From Limnospira fusiformis SAG 85.79 (GTDB taxonomy: Bacteria; Cyanobacteriota; Cyanobacteriia; Cyanobacteriales; Microcoleaceae), in NCBI RefSeq assembly GCF_012516315.1, contig NZ_CP051185.1, positions 393,459 through 457,458 on the forward strand: a stretch of 64,000 bases of DNA, in the 5' to 3' direction. Under the pieces are notes generated by a model that made no database searches, had not been told where the DNA came from, and saw nothing but the letters and a program-made list of their open reading frames with translations. Below are positions 43,509-54,277 of the stretch, one piece after another. The position numbers were made by a program, and so were the translations under genes. The stretch's first letter is position 1, and each line of letters starts with the position of its first letter.

Positions 43509-43543
43509 TTTGTTACAATTAATTCTATAATTGAAGTAACAAA
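43509..43543. promoter_or_regulatory. Inverted repeat upstream of queC
   Basis: TTTGTTAC (43509-43516) faces GTAACAAA (43536-43543), with AATT/AATTG inside extending the stem. It ends 27 bp before the queC start. It could be an operator or a transcript hairpin. The region 43289-43570 has no gene, and I do not see a preQ1 riboswitch in it. Confidence 0.4.
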
Positions 43544-43570
43544 GATGAAGTTGGGTAAAGGCGAGATAAC

Positions 43571-44251
43571 GTGAAAGCAGTAATTCTACTCTCTGGTGGA
43601 CTTGATTCTTCCACAGTGCTGTATCAGGCGAAAGCTGATGGCTGTGAATGCTATGCACTGTCCTTCAACTACCAGCAGCGACACCTACGAGAATTGGAGG
43701 CGGCGGCCAAAATTGCCGAGGCGGCGGGGGTAGCAGCTCATCAAGTGGTAGAGTTTGACCTCAAGCGTTGGGGAGGGTCAGCCTTGACGGATCATAACAT
43801 CGATTTACCTTGCGATCGCACTTTGGCAGAAATGTCCGCAACCATCCCCATTACATACGTCCCCGCCAGAAACACCATTTTTCTGAGTTTGGCGCTGGCT
43901 TACGGGGAAACCATCGGAGCCGATCGCATTTATATTGGAGTCAATGCACTAGACTACTCAGGATATCCCGACTGTCGCCCTGATTATATCGCCGCCATGC
44001 AGTCCGTGTTCCGTCTGGGAACCAAACAAGGACGCGAAGGTAATGCTATTACCATCAACACTCCCCTAATTGACCTCAAGAAAACAGATATCATCCAATT
44101 GGGGAACAGTTTAGGGGTTCCCTGGGAATATACCTGGTCTTGCTATGGGGGAGAAGCCCAAGCCTGTGGGGTATGTGATGCTTGTCGTTTGCGTCTGGCT
44201 GCTTTTGAAGCCTTGGGGTTAACTGATCCCATTTCCTATGCTAAAAGATAA
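43571..44251 (+). CDS. queC: 7-cyano-7-deazaguanine synthase
   Basis: The protein has 226 residues and starts with GTG at 43571. The ATP loop is LLSGGLDSSTVL (PP-loop), and the zinc-binding Cys cluster is SCYGGEAQACGVCDACRLR. VPARNTIFLSLALAYGE is a family block. It makes preQ0 from 7-carboxy-7-deazaguanine for queuosine in tRNA. Some deazaguanine DNA-modification systems use the same product, but no dpd genes are seen nearby, so the tRNA role is assumed. Confidence 0.95.
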   Translation: MKAVILLSGGLDSSTVLYQAKADGCECYALSFNYQQRHLRELEAAAKIAEAAGVAAHQVVEFDLKRWGGSALTDHNIDLPCDRTLAEMSATIPITYVPARNTIFLSLALAYGETIGADRIYIGVNALDYSGYPDCRPDYIAAMQSVFRLGTKQGREGNAITINTPLIDLKKTDIIQLGNSLGVPWEYTWSCYGGEAQACGVCDACRLRLAAFEALGLTDPISYAKR

Positions 44252-44316
44252 CATCTAACTAACTCTCTTGTTCATAGCGCCAAACACTCCCTAACAGTTC
44301 CCTAACAGTTAATTCT

Positions 44317-45441
44317 ATGGAAGACCAATTTTCACAATCTCCTAATTCTGATGCTTATGAGGCTCTGTGTCAAGAGGCGACTGTTCTGCATCAAAGAATT
44401 ACCAATCTCAAACAACTTCTCGCAGAAACAGAACGGGAGAATCAGAAACTACGCGCGGAATTGGAGGCGAAAGAGACTGCCAAAACTGAGAACCCCACTC
44501 CCCCAAAAACTCCCGTAATTCAACCAGATAGCTTGACTATGGCTGCGACTCCTCAACAGGTTTCCAGACCCGCCGATACTAATGGCAAAAATGGTCAAGC
44601 ACCCTTGAACGGGAATGGCTCAGTTAATGGTTCCCAACCCGCCACCTCTACTAGGGCTAAAAGTTCATCAACAGCCACTCTGATTAAGCCACCAGAACCT
44701 CAAATTTCCCCCGATGATGATGACTACCTCAACCAAATTCCTGATGATGTAGAAATGTCTCTGTTTGACCACCTGGAAGAATTAAGACAGCGCATTTTTT
44801 ACTCCTTAATTTCTGTGGTCGTTGGGATAGTTATTTGTTTTATCGCAGTTAAACCAATTGTCCAAATTTTAAAGGTTCCCGCTCAAGGGGTAAAACTTTT
44901 ACAATTGGCTCCGGGAGAGTATTTCTTTGTCTCCCTGAAAGTGGCTGGATATAGCGGTTTACTGGTGGCGAGTCCGTTTATTATTTTTCAGATTATCCAG
45001 TTCGTTTTACCAGGACTTACCCTCCGGGAACGACGATTTTTGGGTCCGGTTTTTCTGGGGTCAACTTTTCTGTTCTTAATCGGATTGGTTTTTGCTTATC
45101 TGGCTATCGTTCCGGCGGCTCTGACGTTCTTTATTAATTATGGTTCTGAGGTGGTAGAACAGCTATGGTCAATTTCTGAATACTTTGAGTTTGTCCTGAA
45201 ATTGTTGTTGGTAACTGCGATCGCATTTCAAGTGCCGATTATTCAGATTTTGTTGGGGATATTAGGTATTGTCTCTTCTCAGAAAATGTTATCTATCTGG
45301 CGATATGTGGTGATGGGAGCCGCTATTATGGGGGCATTTTTAACCCCCTCTACTGACCCATTGACTCAAAGTTTGTTGGGAGGCGCTATTGTCTTCTTAT
45401 ACTTTGGCGGCGTGGGAGCGGTTAAACTCCTGGGAAAATAA
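44317..45441 (+). CDS. tatC: Sec-independent protein translocase TatC with an N-terminal extension
   Basis: The protein has 374 residues, whereas TatC is usually about 250. Residues about 145-374 are TatC: EMSLFDHLEELRQRIFYS, then six hydrophobic segments, including LAPGEYFFVSLKVAGYSGLLV and MGAFLTPSTDPLTQ. The extra N-terminus has a coiled-coil-like stretch (HQRITNLKQLLAETERENQKLRAEL) and a low-complexity Pro/Asn/Ser linker. The TatC core forms the twin-arginine receptor in the thylakoid or plasma membrane. The last 45 bp overlap the convergent gene at 45397. Confidence 0.92.
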   Translation: MEDQFSQSPNSDAYEALCQEATVLHQRITNLKQLLAETERENQKLRAELEAKETAKTENPTPPKTPVIQPDSLTMAATPQQVSRPADTNGKNGQAPLNGNGSVNGSQPATSTRAKSSSTATLIKPPEPQISPDDDDYLNQIPDDVEMSLFDHLEELRQRIFYSLISVVVGIVICFIAVKPIVQILKVPAQGVKLLQLAPGEYFFVSLKVAGYSGLLVASPFIIFQIIQFVLPGLTLRERRFLGPVFLGSTFLFLIGLVFAYLAIVPAALTFFINYGSEVVEQLWSISEYFEFVLKLLLVTAIAFQVPIIQILLGILGIVSSQKMLSIWRYVVMGAAIMGAFLTPSTDPLTQSLLGGAIVFLYFGGVGAVKLLGK

Positions 45442-46587
45442 CTTTTTCAGCCGATTTTCTCGCTCCTCTGGGGGGTCTTCCGCCCAATTCCACAGGCTTT
45501 CATAGAAGAAAAAAGATACTCCCGCAAAATGGCGATCGCGTACATTTATCACCTGTTCTTCTATGATATGGGTCGCGGTGGGACGATTGTTTAAACCGCT
45601 TAAAATCCCGATGACAACCGGAATATGATGTTTGGCTAATTCGATTTCTGCTCGTTCTATTTCTCTGATAAAATGAGACATATCAGAACGATAGATTTGC
45701 GGCACTAACTGTTCAATCCAACCTTTTCTCTCCCAAGTAAACCAGTCCTGAAGATAAGCCGGAAGCGCAAAATGTAGGGGGTTCGGAGACAGGGAAATCA
45801 GACAATCTTCTTGAATCGCTTTAACTCCATAAAAGACCCTCTCCATAAACTGATTCAGTTGGTCGGCTCGCCATCTCACCCAATAGGTATCTAGGGGATT
45901 TTCTGGCGGTGATTGACCGTGTTCATCCTGAAATAGTTGGACCGTAAAGGGGTCGTAACCTAACTCAGCAGGTAAGCCAAAATGATCATCAAATTGAATG
46001 CCATCAATATCATAGTTCTTGACAATTTCAGTCACTAGATTTAAAATGAATTGTTGTACTTCGGGATGAAATGGATTTAACCACACCCACTCAGGATTTC
46101 CTCCCGGTTTCGTGAAACTACCATCTTGGGTTTGTGTTAACCAGTTCGGGTGAAGTTTGGCTAATTCTGAATCAATGGGAGCCATAAACCCAAACTCGAA
46201 CCAAGGGATAACTTTTAATCCCCGTTTATGTCCTTCCCGCACCACCTCCGAGAGCATATCTCGTTTTTGTAATCCGGGGTGGGGGTCTAGGGAAATACCA
46301 AAAACCTCCTCAGCTACACGGCTAGGATATAGGGTATAACCTCCCTGCCACACGGTCGGATAAATAGTGTTAAAATTCAGATTTCGTAGGCGGTCTAAAG
46401 CCTGAGTTAAGCCGGATTTTGAAAATAAAATATCACTGTCAACATTAGTTAGCCAAACTCCCCTGATTTCCGTGACAGACCTGGCTGGAATTGGAGAAGT
46501 AGAGGAAATGGCGATCGCCACAAAAACACTAACAGCTACCACCAATGAAATCAACAGTTTCCAGAATCTATAGGGTGTTTTGCTCAT
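45397..46587 (-). CDS. Secreted GHL10 (DUF187) glycoside hydrolase-like protein
   Basis: The protein has 396 residues. The N-terminal helix FWKLLISLVVAVSVFVAIAI is a signal or anchor. The domain begins TEIRGVWLTNVDSDILFSK and has FNTIYPTVWQGGYTLYPS, GLKVIPWFEFGFM, YDIDGIQFDDHFG and LVPQIYRSD, the GHL10 barrel form (YngK-like). Asp/Glu residues in DGIQFDDHFG may be catalytic. The substrate is unknown; cell-wall or exopolysaccharide is likely. It overlaps the 3' end of tatC by 45 bp, tail to tail. Confidence 0.85.
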   Translation of the reverse strand: MSKTPYRFWKLLISLVVAVSVFVAIAISSTSPIPARSVTEIRGVWLTNVDSDILFSKSGLTQALDRLRNLNFNTIYPTVWQGGYTLYPSRVAEEVFGISLDPHPGLQKRDMLSEVVREGHKRGLKVIPWFEFGFMAPIDSELAKLHPNWLTQTQDGSFTKPGGNPEWVWLNPFHPEVQQFILNLVTEIVKNYDIDGIQFDDHFGLPAELGYDPFTVQLFQDEHGQSPPENPLDTYWVRWRADQLNQFMERVFYGVKAIQEDCLISLSPNPLHFALPAYLQDWFTWERKGWIEQLVPQIYRSDMSHFIREIERAEIELAKHHIPVVIGILSGLNNRPTATHIIEEQVINVRDRHFAGVSFFFYESLWNWAEDPPEERENRLKKLFSQEFNRSHAAKV

Positions 46588-46763
46588 CTCCGATAATGGG
46601 TAGTTGTGTCTGTGGGTGAATCACTCTTAATTATCAACGATGATCGTCAATTATTAAAATTTCGGCTGGGAATCGGTTGCCATCTTCTTGTGGTAGACTC
46701 TCGGAGAGAATATGCTATTCTGAAAAAAATGGCTCTAGCAGTATTGATCGTGAGGTAAGTTGG

Positions 46764-48389
<1,626 letters not shown>

Positions 48390-48445
48390 CCAAATAGTAG
48401 GGAGTGACTGTATGCACATAATGGCGCTTTTGTCAAGAGGGACAA

Positions 48446-48463
48446 AAAAAGCGATCGCTTTTT
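48446..48463. terminator. Palindromic HIP1 hairpin, possible bidirectional terminator
   Basis: AAAAAGCGATCGCTTTTT is a perfect 18-bp palindrome 57 bp after the RTX gene stop. It pairs as A5-GC/GC-T5 around GATC and has T-runs in both directions. Confidence 0.4.
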
Positions 48464-48754
48464 GCCTCAAAACTCGTGCATCGTGAATTTAATATTTTGC
48501 TGAGAGAATAATTTATCTGGCGATATAATCGGGGTTGTAGCCTTTATTTTTGCATAAGGACAGAGCAAGCCCTTGGTATCGATTTCTGAGATGATAGCAT
48601 AACCCCTATAATCTCGTCAACTTTTTGCGAGGGATTTTCAATAAAAATGTATTAATTCTTAACGTTCTTTGGAAATTCAAATCGATGGGGCTGCATAAAT
48701 TAGTAAAGTTTATGTGATGGTAGGTAGGTTTTGGGGGGGAATGGATTGTCGATG

Positions 48755-48786
48755 AAAAAAAAGGCTATCCTGAAAGTGGATAGCCT
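48755..48786 (-). terminator. Rho-independent terminator of ftsH
   Basis: On the minus strand AGGCTATCC, a 7-base loop and GGATAGCCT form a perfect 9-bp stem followed by a run of T. It lies 35 bp beyond the ftsH stop. Confidence 0.85.
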
Positions 48787-48820
48787 GTGAATGAAGGAAA
48801 AATGGGGTTAAAAAGGAGGC

Positions 48821-50659
48821 TTAGGCGATCGCAGCCATTTTGACATCGCTAGAAGCTAATAACTCCTGCAACTCCTCAGAATCAACGGTTTCTTTCTCAA
48901 TGAGCATTTCTGCCAAACTATCGAGAACAGGGCGATTTTCTTCGAGGACTTGACGAGCGCGTTTATAAGCCTCATCAACCAAAGCGCGGACTTCTTCATC
49001 AATAGCGGATGCGGTTTCCTCGGAGAAATCACGCTCGGACATAATATCGCGACCGAGGAAAACATTACCCTGCTGACGACCGAGAGCTACCGGACCAAGG
49101 CGATCGCTCATACCAAAGCGGGTAATCATTTGACGGGCTACCCGTGTAACCTGCTGAAGGTCATTAGAAGCACCTGTAGTCACTTCTTCCTCACCAAAGA
49201 CAATCTCTTCGGCTAAACGACCACCGAGGGCTACAGCCATTTGATTTTGCAGGTAAGAACGACTATATAAACCAGAGTCCATGCGATCTTCACTAGGCAT
49301 AAACCAGGTTAATCCCCCAGCGCGACCACGAGGAATAATACTGATTTTCTGAACTGGGTCATAGTCAGGCATCAACGCGCCAACTAAGGCGTGACCAGCT
49401 TCGTGGTAAGCCACTAGGGTTTTGCGTTTTTCGCTCATCACCCGATCTTTCTTCTCAGGACCTGCTAAGACGCGATCAATAGCATCATTAACCTCATCCA
49501 TAGAGATTTCGGTGAGGTTGCGGCGGGCGGCTAAAATGGCTGCCTCGTTTAACAGGTTAGATAAATCAGCCCCAGTAAAACCAGGAGTCCGACGGGCAAT
49601 TTTATCGAGATCTACATCTTTACCAAGGGTTTTACCTCTGGCGTGGACTTGCAGAATTTCGGAGCGACCAGAATAGTCGGGGCGATCGACTACTACTTGG
49701 CGATCGAACCTTCCCGGACGCATTAGGGCTGCATCTAGTACATCAGGACGGTTAGTAGCAGCAATAATAATAATGCCTGTATTGCCTTCAAACCCATCCA
49801 TTTCGGTCAGTAACTGGTTAAGGGTTTGTTCCCGTTCATCGTTACCACCGCCAAGACCTGCACCCCGTTGGCGACCAACTGCATCAATTTCATCAATAAA
49901 TACAATACAGGGAGCGTTGGCTTTGGCTTGCTCGAATAAGTCCCGGACGCGGGAAGCACCCACACCGACAAACATCTCCACGAATTCTGAACCGGAAATG
50001 CTGAAGAAGGGAACTCCGGCTTCCCCGGCTACGGCTTTGGCGAGGAGGGTTTTTCCGGTTCCCGGAGGTCCTACCAATAGCACGCCTTTGGGAATTTTCG
50101 CACCAATGGCGGTGAAGCGATCGGCGTTTTTGAGGAAGTCTACTACTTCGCTCAGTTCCAGTTTGGCTTGCTCAATACCTGCTACATCTCCAAAGGTAAC
50201 TTGGGTTTGGGGTTCCATTTGGACTCTGGCTTTGGATTTACCAAAGTTCATGGCTTGGCTACCTGGTCCGTTTTGAGCGCGACGTAATAGGAAGAACAAG
50301 CCCACTAGGAGCAAAATCGGGAAGAACAGGCTACTTAATGCTCTGAACCAAAGTCCTTCCTCGGTTTGGGGTTGTACCGCAATGTCAACATTGTTTTCAC
50401 TCAGAATGTTGATCAGGTCTGGATCATTGGGTAGATTTACTAGGATTTTGGAGCCATCCTGGGCTGTAACTAGGGCTTTAGTGCGATCGGCACTAATACT
50501 CACTCGTTCAACCCGGTTCTGTTGGACTTCCTGGACAAAGGTACTATATTTCCAGGTTTCCCTGCTTTGGGGTTGTTTGTCAAACAATGTCGTTGCTAAG
50601 GCGATGACGACAATAGCCAGCATTGCATATAAGACCGCGTTTCTCCACCGTTTATTCAC
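48821..50659 (-). CDS. ftsH: ATP-dependent zinc metalloprotease FtsH
   Basis: The protein has 612 residues. Two membrane helices (about 8-26 and 110-128) flank a lumenal domain. The AAA+ domain has [17 protein letters not shown] (Walker A, about 200), FIDEID (Walker B) and ATNRPDVLD (SRH region). The protease domain has the zinc motif HEAGH near 418. FtsH removes damaged membrane proteins, notably photosystem II D1 in cyanobacteria, and which of the four paralogues this is cannot be told. It ends at a strong terminator. Confidence 0.96.
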   Translation of the reverse strand: MNKRWRNAVLYAMLAIVVIALATTLFDKQPQSRETWKYSTFVQEVQQNRVERVSISADRTKALVTAQDGSKILVNLPNDPDLINILSENNVDIAVQPQTEEGLWFRALSSLFFPILLLVGLFFLLRRAQNGPGSQAMNFGKSKARVQMEPQTQVTFGDVAGIEQAKLELSEVVDFLKNADRFTAIGAKIPKGVLLVGPPGTGKTLLAKAVAGEAGVPFFSISGSEFVEMFVGVGASRVRDLFEQAKANAPCIVFIDEIDAVGRQRGAGLGGGNDEREQTLNQLLTEMDGFEGNTGIIIIAATNRPDVLDAALMRPGRFDRQVVVDRPDYSGRSEILQVHARGKTLGKDVDLDKIARRTPGFTGADLSNLLNEAAILAARRNLTEISMDEVNDAIDRVLAGPEKKDRVMSEKRKTLVAYHEAGHALVGALMPDYDPVQKISIIPRGRAGGLTWFMPSEDRMDSGLYSRSYLQNQMAVALGGRLAEEIVFGEEEVTTGASNDLQQVTRVARQMITRFGMSDRLGPVALGRQQGNVFLGRDIMSERDFSEETASAIDEEVRALVDEAYKRARQVLEENRPVLDSLAEMLIEKETVDSEELQELLASSDVKMAAIA

Positions 50660-50793
50660 GGGGGTCTATCCTCCTACTGATTTTTTGTCGATCCCAGATT
50701 CTCTGGTATCTTTGATATTATGTTTACCAATCTTAACGTATTTTTCAGAAATACGGGGTCTGGGAACAGATTACCTATATTCGACTGATACAT

Positions 50794-51189
50794 TTACGCG
50801 ACATTTATCCGGCTATTGCCTGACAATGCGACGATAGCACTATTACCCGTTAAGGTAACAGAGGCGGTATCCCGCAAAGCTTTTAGAAAGATTCCAAAAG
50901 CACCGTTCCAGTCCCTGGGTAGAGTGAACCCACACTCAGGACATCGGAACACTTTTGAGCCACCTAGCTGGGAATGCACATGACCACAGTGAGTACAGGT
51001 TTTGCTGGTGTATTCTTCGGTCACATCTACAACTGTGGTTCCAGTTATTTCCCCTTGATGTCTCAGGGTTAGTTTGAATCGATAATGCGCCCATGTCAGC
51101 ATGGCGCGGGCAGTCTTAGACCTGATTAGACGCTTCACCTTGGCAACCATATTGGAAGTCTCGAAGGTGGGCAAAAAAATCCGGCTGTG
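50794..51189 (-). pseudogene. 3' remnant of an IS200/IS605-family tnpB
   Basis: The reading from the stop at 51190 is HSRIFLPTFETSNMV, then VVDVTEEYTSKTCTHCGHVH, the zinc ribbon with FRCPECGFTLPRDWNGAFG, the last catalytic Asp region of the RuvC fold. The first two thirds of TnpB (RuvC-I, RuvC-II, DNA-binding part) are missing. Residual reRNA beyond the 3' end could remain, but none was recognised. The downstream intergenic region to 51396 has no gene. Confidence 0.85.
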
Positions 51190-51396
51190 TTATGGGATGG
51201 CCAGGGATGCGACCCAATCAACCAAGGGGTGGAAGTCCCACTAGGAGGCTATTTCGGGCATTGCATCCCTATTTCACTCCTAAACGTCTCGCACCCATAC
51301 TTGGTATTGTACTGTATTGCCGTCAAATGTTAACCTAATTTGAGATGAAATCATGCTCTTATTGACCTGTACAGTTGGACTCGCATTGCTGAACTC

Positions 51397-53028
51397 ATGG
51401 GGAATTTTGCTAATCTAACAGCCAGTTCTGAGGTTTTGGGACTTAATGAGCAGGCGGGAACTTGTCTGGCTTGTGGACGTTTCTCTGAGGCGATCGCAGC
51501 TTGTCATCAGGCCATCAAAACCCAGCCCCACCATTTTGGAGCTTATCATATCCTCGGTCAAGTGTTGCAAGCCCAGCATAAAAACTCGGCGGCGGTTAGG
51601 GCCTATCGTATCGCCCTAGAACTTAATCCTGATTGTACTAAGGCTCAACAGGGTTTATCACAAATTCTGTCTGGGGAGGATTTATGGTTTCCTCCAGGAG
51701 ATTATGTCTCCTCTGGGTTGAGGAAAATTAAATGCGATCGCTATTTTCCTAATTTAGTGGTTGATAACATTAGTTCTAAGTGGCAATATCACCGCCGAGA
51801 AATTCCCCACAATCGCTACGTTGATCAACAATTCCCTACGGTGGGATTTATTACTAGAGATGAAGCCCATATTCTATATAATACCGCTTTACAATTTGCT
51901 GGTAAACCCGCTTTGGAAATTGGTTGTTGGTTGGGTTGGTCAACCTGTCATCTCGCTTTAGGCGGGGTGATTCTCGATGTCATTGATCCGGGTCTGGCTA
52001 ATCCCGTTTTTGCTAGTCGCGTGGGTTCTGCTTTACAGGCGGCGGGAGTGACAGAAAGGGTTGAGTTAATTGCGGGTTACAGTCCCGCTAAGGTGGCGGA
52101 AATTGCTAGGAGTTGTCATCGTCGCTGGTCTCTCATTTTTATTGATGGGAATCATGAAGCACCCGGACCGTTTTTAGATGCTCAAATTTGTGAACAGGTG
52201 GCGGCGGATGATGCTTTGATTTTGTTTCATGATTTGGTTTCTCCTGATGTGTTTGCTGGGTGGAATTATTTTCGCGATCGCGGTTGGAATGTGGCAATTT
52301 ATCAAACTAAGCAAATAATGGGGGTAGCTTGGCGGGGGAAAGTTAAACCTATTGCTCATCAGCCAGATCCGTCTGTTAGCTGGACTCTTCCCAGTCATTT
52401 ACAATGGCAATGGATTTTAAATCATGATTCAGATTCAGTTAAAAATGATGGCTATTACTATCCAATTATTGATAAGTTAGTGGCGGATAATCCGGGACAA
52501 ATGACGGTGGCAGAATATCGCTACATTGCTGATATTATTAATCACCAGTCTCCGGGAAATTTGCTAATTTTTGGTGTGGGTAAAGATAGCGGTTTATGGA
52601 TGGATATTAACCGCCACGGTAAAACGGTATTTTTGGAGGATAGCCAAGGGTGGTTAACTCAGGTTAAAAATACCTATGCTGATTTAGAAGCCTATCATAT
52701 AGATTACCAAACTCGGCGACAAAATTGGGCGGAATTGTTGATGAAATTTGAACAGGGGGAGGATTGTTTATCCTTGGATTTACCTAATTGGATTTATGAT
52801 ATATCCTGGGATTGGATTTTAGTTGATGGTCCGGCGGGGTATACACCGGAAACACCGGGGAGGATGAAAAGTATCTATCTGGCTTCTCAATTGGCTATAA
52901 AATATGGTGATACTGATGTATTTGTCCATGATTGCGATCGGCCTGTGGAAATTGCCTATACTAGCTATTTCTTTCCCAAAAATATTTTTATAAAACAAAT
53001 CAATAAACTCAACCACTATAAACTATAA
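51397..53028 (+). CDS. TPR protein with two methyltransferase-type domains, the second DUF579-like
   Basis: The protein has 543 residues. Residues about 12-95 are TPR (ACGRFSEAIAACHQAIKTQP, NSAAVRAYRIALELNPD). Residues about 145-320 are a class I SAM methyltransferase (ALEIGCWLGWSTCHLA; LIFIDGNHEAPGPFLDAQ) of the cephalosporin hydroxylase/macrocin type. Residues about 365-543 resemble plant DUF579 (IRX15/GXM): LIFGVGKDSGLWMDINRHG, TVFLEDSQGWL, WDWILVDGPAGYTPETPGRM and FVHDCDRPVE. It is next to glycosyltransferase genes, so it probably modifies a polysaccharide. Confidence 0.75.
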   Translation: MGNFANLTASSEVLGLNEQAGTCLACGRFSEAIAACHQAIKTQPHHFGAYHILGQVLQAQHKNSAAVRAYRIALELNPDCTKAQQGLSQILSGEDLWFPPGDYVSSGLRKIKCDRYFPNLVVDNISSKWQYHRREIPHNRYVDQQFPTVGFITRDEAHILYNTALQFAGKPALEIGCWLGWSTCHLALGGVILDVIDPGLANPVFASRVGSALQAAGVTERVELIAGYSPAKVAEIARSCHRRWSLIFIDGNHEAPGPFLDAQICEQVAADDALILFHDLVSPDVFAGWNYFRDRGWNVAIYQTKQIMGVAWRGKVKPIAHQPDPSVSWTLPSHLQWQWILNHDSDSVKNDGYYYPIIDKLVADNPGQMTVAEYRYIADIINHQSPGNLLIFGVGKDSGLWMDINRHGKTVFLEDSQGWLTQVKNTYADLEAYHIDYQTRRQNWAELLMKFEQGEDCLSLDLPNWIYDISWDWILVDGPAGYTPETPGRMKSIYLASQLAIKYGDTDVFVHDCDRPVEIAYTSYFFPKNIFIKQINKLNHYKL

Positions 53029-53228
53029 ATGTTGAGTGAAAAGTTGATAATTATTAATGAGAATCATCAAGACAAAAAATATAGAGACGAATAGCTATGG
53101 GACAGAGGGTGTTGTAGTTCACCCAGTTCGGGTAACACCGACAAAATTAAGGTGTGTCATATTTGACTATATTTTTATGAACTATTATGATGTTGAGCCT
53201 CGACATCTGACTTAATATATAGTGACTC

Positions 53229-54269
53229 ATGAGGAATCTTGCCCATCTCGATATCGATCGCCCTCCGACAGCTGTGGCGGTTTCACAACTCAACGCCCGG
53301 GCCAAGGCGGATCTGGCCGCGGGAAAATTAGAATCGGCGATCGCAATTTGTCACGAAGCGATCAAGTTGCAGCCTGACTGTTTCCAGACCTATTGCATCC
53401 TGGGGGGGGTGTTGCAAGCTGGAAATCAGACAGAAAAGGCGATTCGGGCTTACGAACAAGCCCTAGAACTGCAACCCCAGGCGATCGAGGTCTATCTCAG
53501 TTTAGAAGAATTGTATCGCCAGCAAGGGCATCGCGATCGAAGCGATCGCTGTCGCCAGCAAATTCGGGAACTGGAAACCCGCCGTCACCTGATCGACGGC
53601 GCGACGCAACCCAATTTGAATTATTTGGAGACATCGGGATGGGTTCAGTCTCTCAAACTTCTCGAACCTGTCAACGGGGCGCGACAGCCGATTCCCTGGT
53701 ATAATTATCCGGCTATCGAGTTTGTCGAAAATCATTTGAAACCGAATTTTAATGTGTTTGAATATGGCAGCGGATACTCGACCCAATGGTATGCAGAACG
53801 GGTGGCGCGGGTGATCGCGGTGGAAAGCGATCCGAGTTGGTACGAAAAGTTGCGCGATCGGTTGACGGCGAACACCTCGATTGTCTTAATCGAAGATGAG
53901 GAGAAATATGCGGCTAAAATATTGGATTATCCTGACTGTAGCTTTGATATTGTAGTCGTGGACGGCATCAACCGCAATCAGTGCGCGATGCACAGCATTT
54001 CTAAATTGAAACCGACGGGATTTATTATTTTTGACAATACCGATCGGTACATCTACGATCGGGGCATCAAATATCTGATGAATGGCGGGTTCAAGCGGAT
54101 CGATTTTTTCGGACTCGTCCCCACTCAAACTTATAAAACCTGCACGTCAATTTTCTTTCGAGATGACAGCTTTTTAAAAAATGCCCCGCTGCCCAGCGCC
54201 CGAAGCTCCTGTTTGGGAATTTCTTTGGGATATGCTGAAGCTCACAATCGCCAATATGATTCAATGTAA
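53229..54269 (+). CDS. TPR protein with class I methyltransferase domain
   Basis: The protein has 346 residues. TPR units at about 15-120 (AAGKLESAIAICHEAIKLQP, EKAIRAYEQALELQPQ) are followed by a SAM-binding fold (NVFEYGSGYSTQWYAERV, VIAVESDPSWYEKLRDRL, FDIVVVDGINRNQCAMHSI, GFIIFDNTD). The target is unknown. It lies 201 bp after the preceding TPR-methyltransferase and 8 bp before the giant glycosyltransferase, so it is operonic with the latter. Codon use here is distinctly GC-rich, unlike 51397-53028. Confidence 0.78.
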   Translation: MRNLAHLDIDRPPTAVAVSQLNARAKADLAAGKLESAIAICHEAIKLQPDCFQTYCILGGVLQAGNQTEKAIRAYEQALELQPQAIEVYLSLEELYRQQGHRDRSDRCRQQIRELETRRHLIDGATQPNLNYLETSGWVQSLKLLEPVNGARQPIPWYNYPAIEFVENHLKPNFNVFEYGSGYSTQWYAERVARVIAVESDPSWYEKLRDRLTANTSIVLIEDEEKYAAKILDYPDCSFDIVVVDGINRNQCAMHSISKLKPTGFIIFDNTDRYIYDRGIKYLMNGGFKRIDFFGLVPTQTYKTCTSIFFRDDSFLKNAPLPSARSSCLGISLGYAEAHNRQYDSM

Positions 54270-54277
54270 TTATTGTG

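Larger units (their letters stand above)
48390..48820. other. Intergenic region between the RTX gene and ftsH
   Basis: Contains two terminator-like structures (listed separately) and no gene. The centre (48490-48740) is AT-rich without any recognisable reading frame or RNA motif. Confidence 0.5.

Noticed and set aside
43289-43570. preQ1 riboswitch ahead of queC
   Set aside because: The characteristic A-rich 3' end and short pseudoknot stem were not found.
43571-44251. queC as part of a 7-deazaguanine DNA modification (Dpd) system, given the DGQHR protein in the window
   Set aside because: No DpdA-like transglycosylase or other dpd gene is present; the DGQHR gene lies 19 kb away with phosphorothioation-type neighbours.
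53090-53140. Possible tRNA-like or terminator hairpin (GGTGTT ... AACACC)
   Set aside because: No cloverleaf can be formed and the stem is only six pairs; left as unassigned intergenic DNA.
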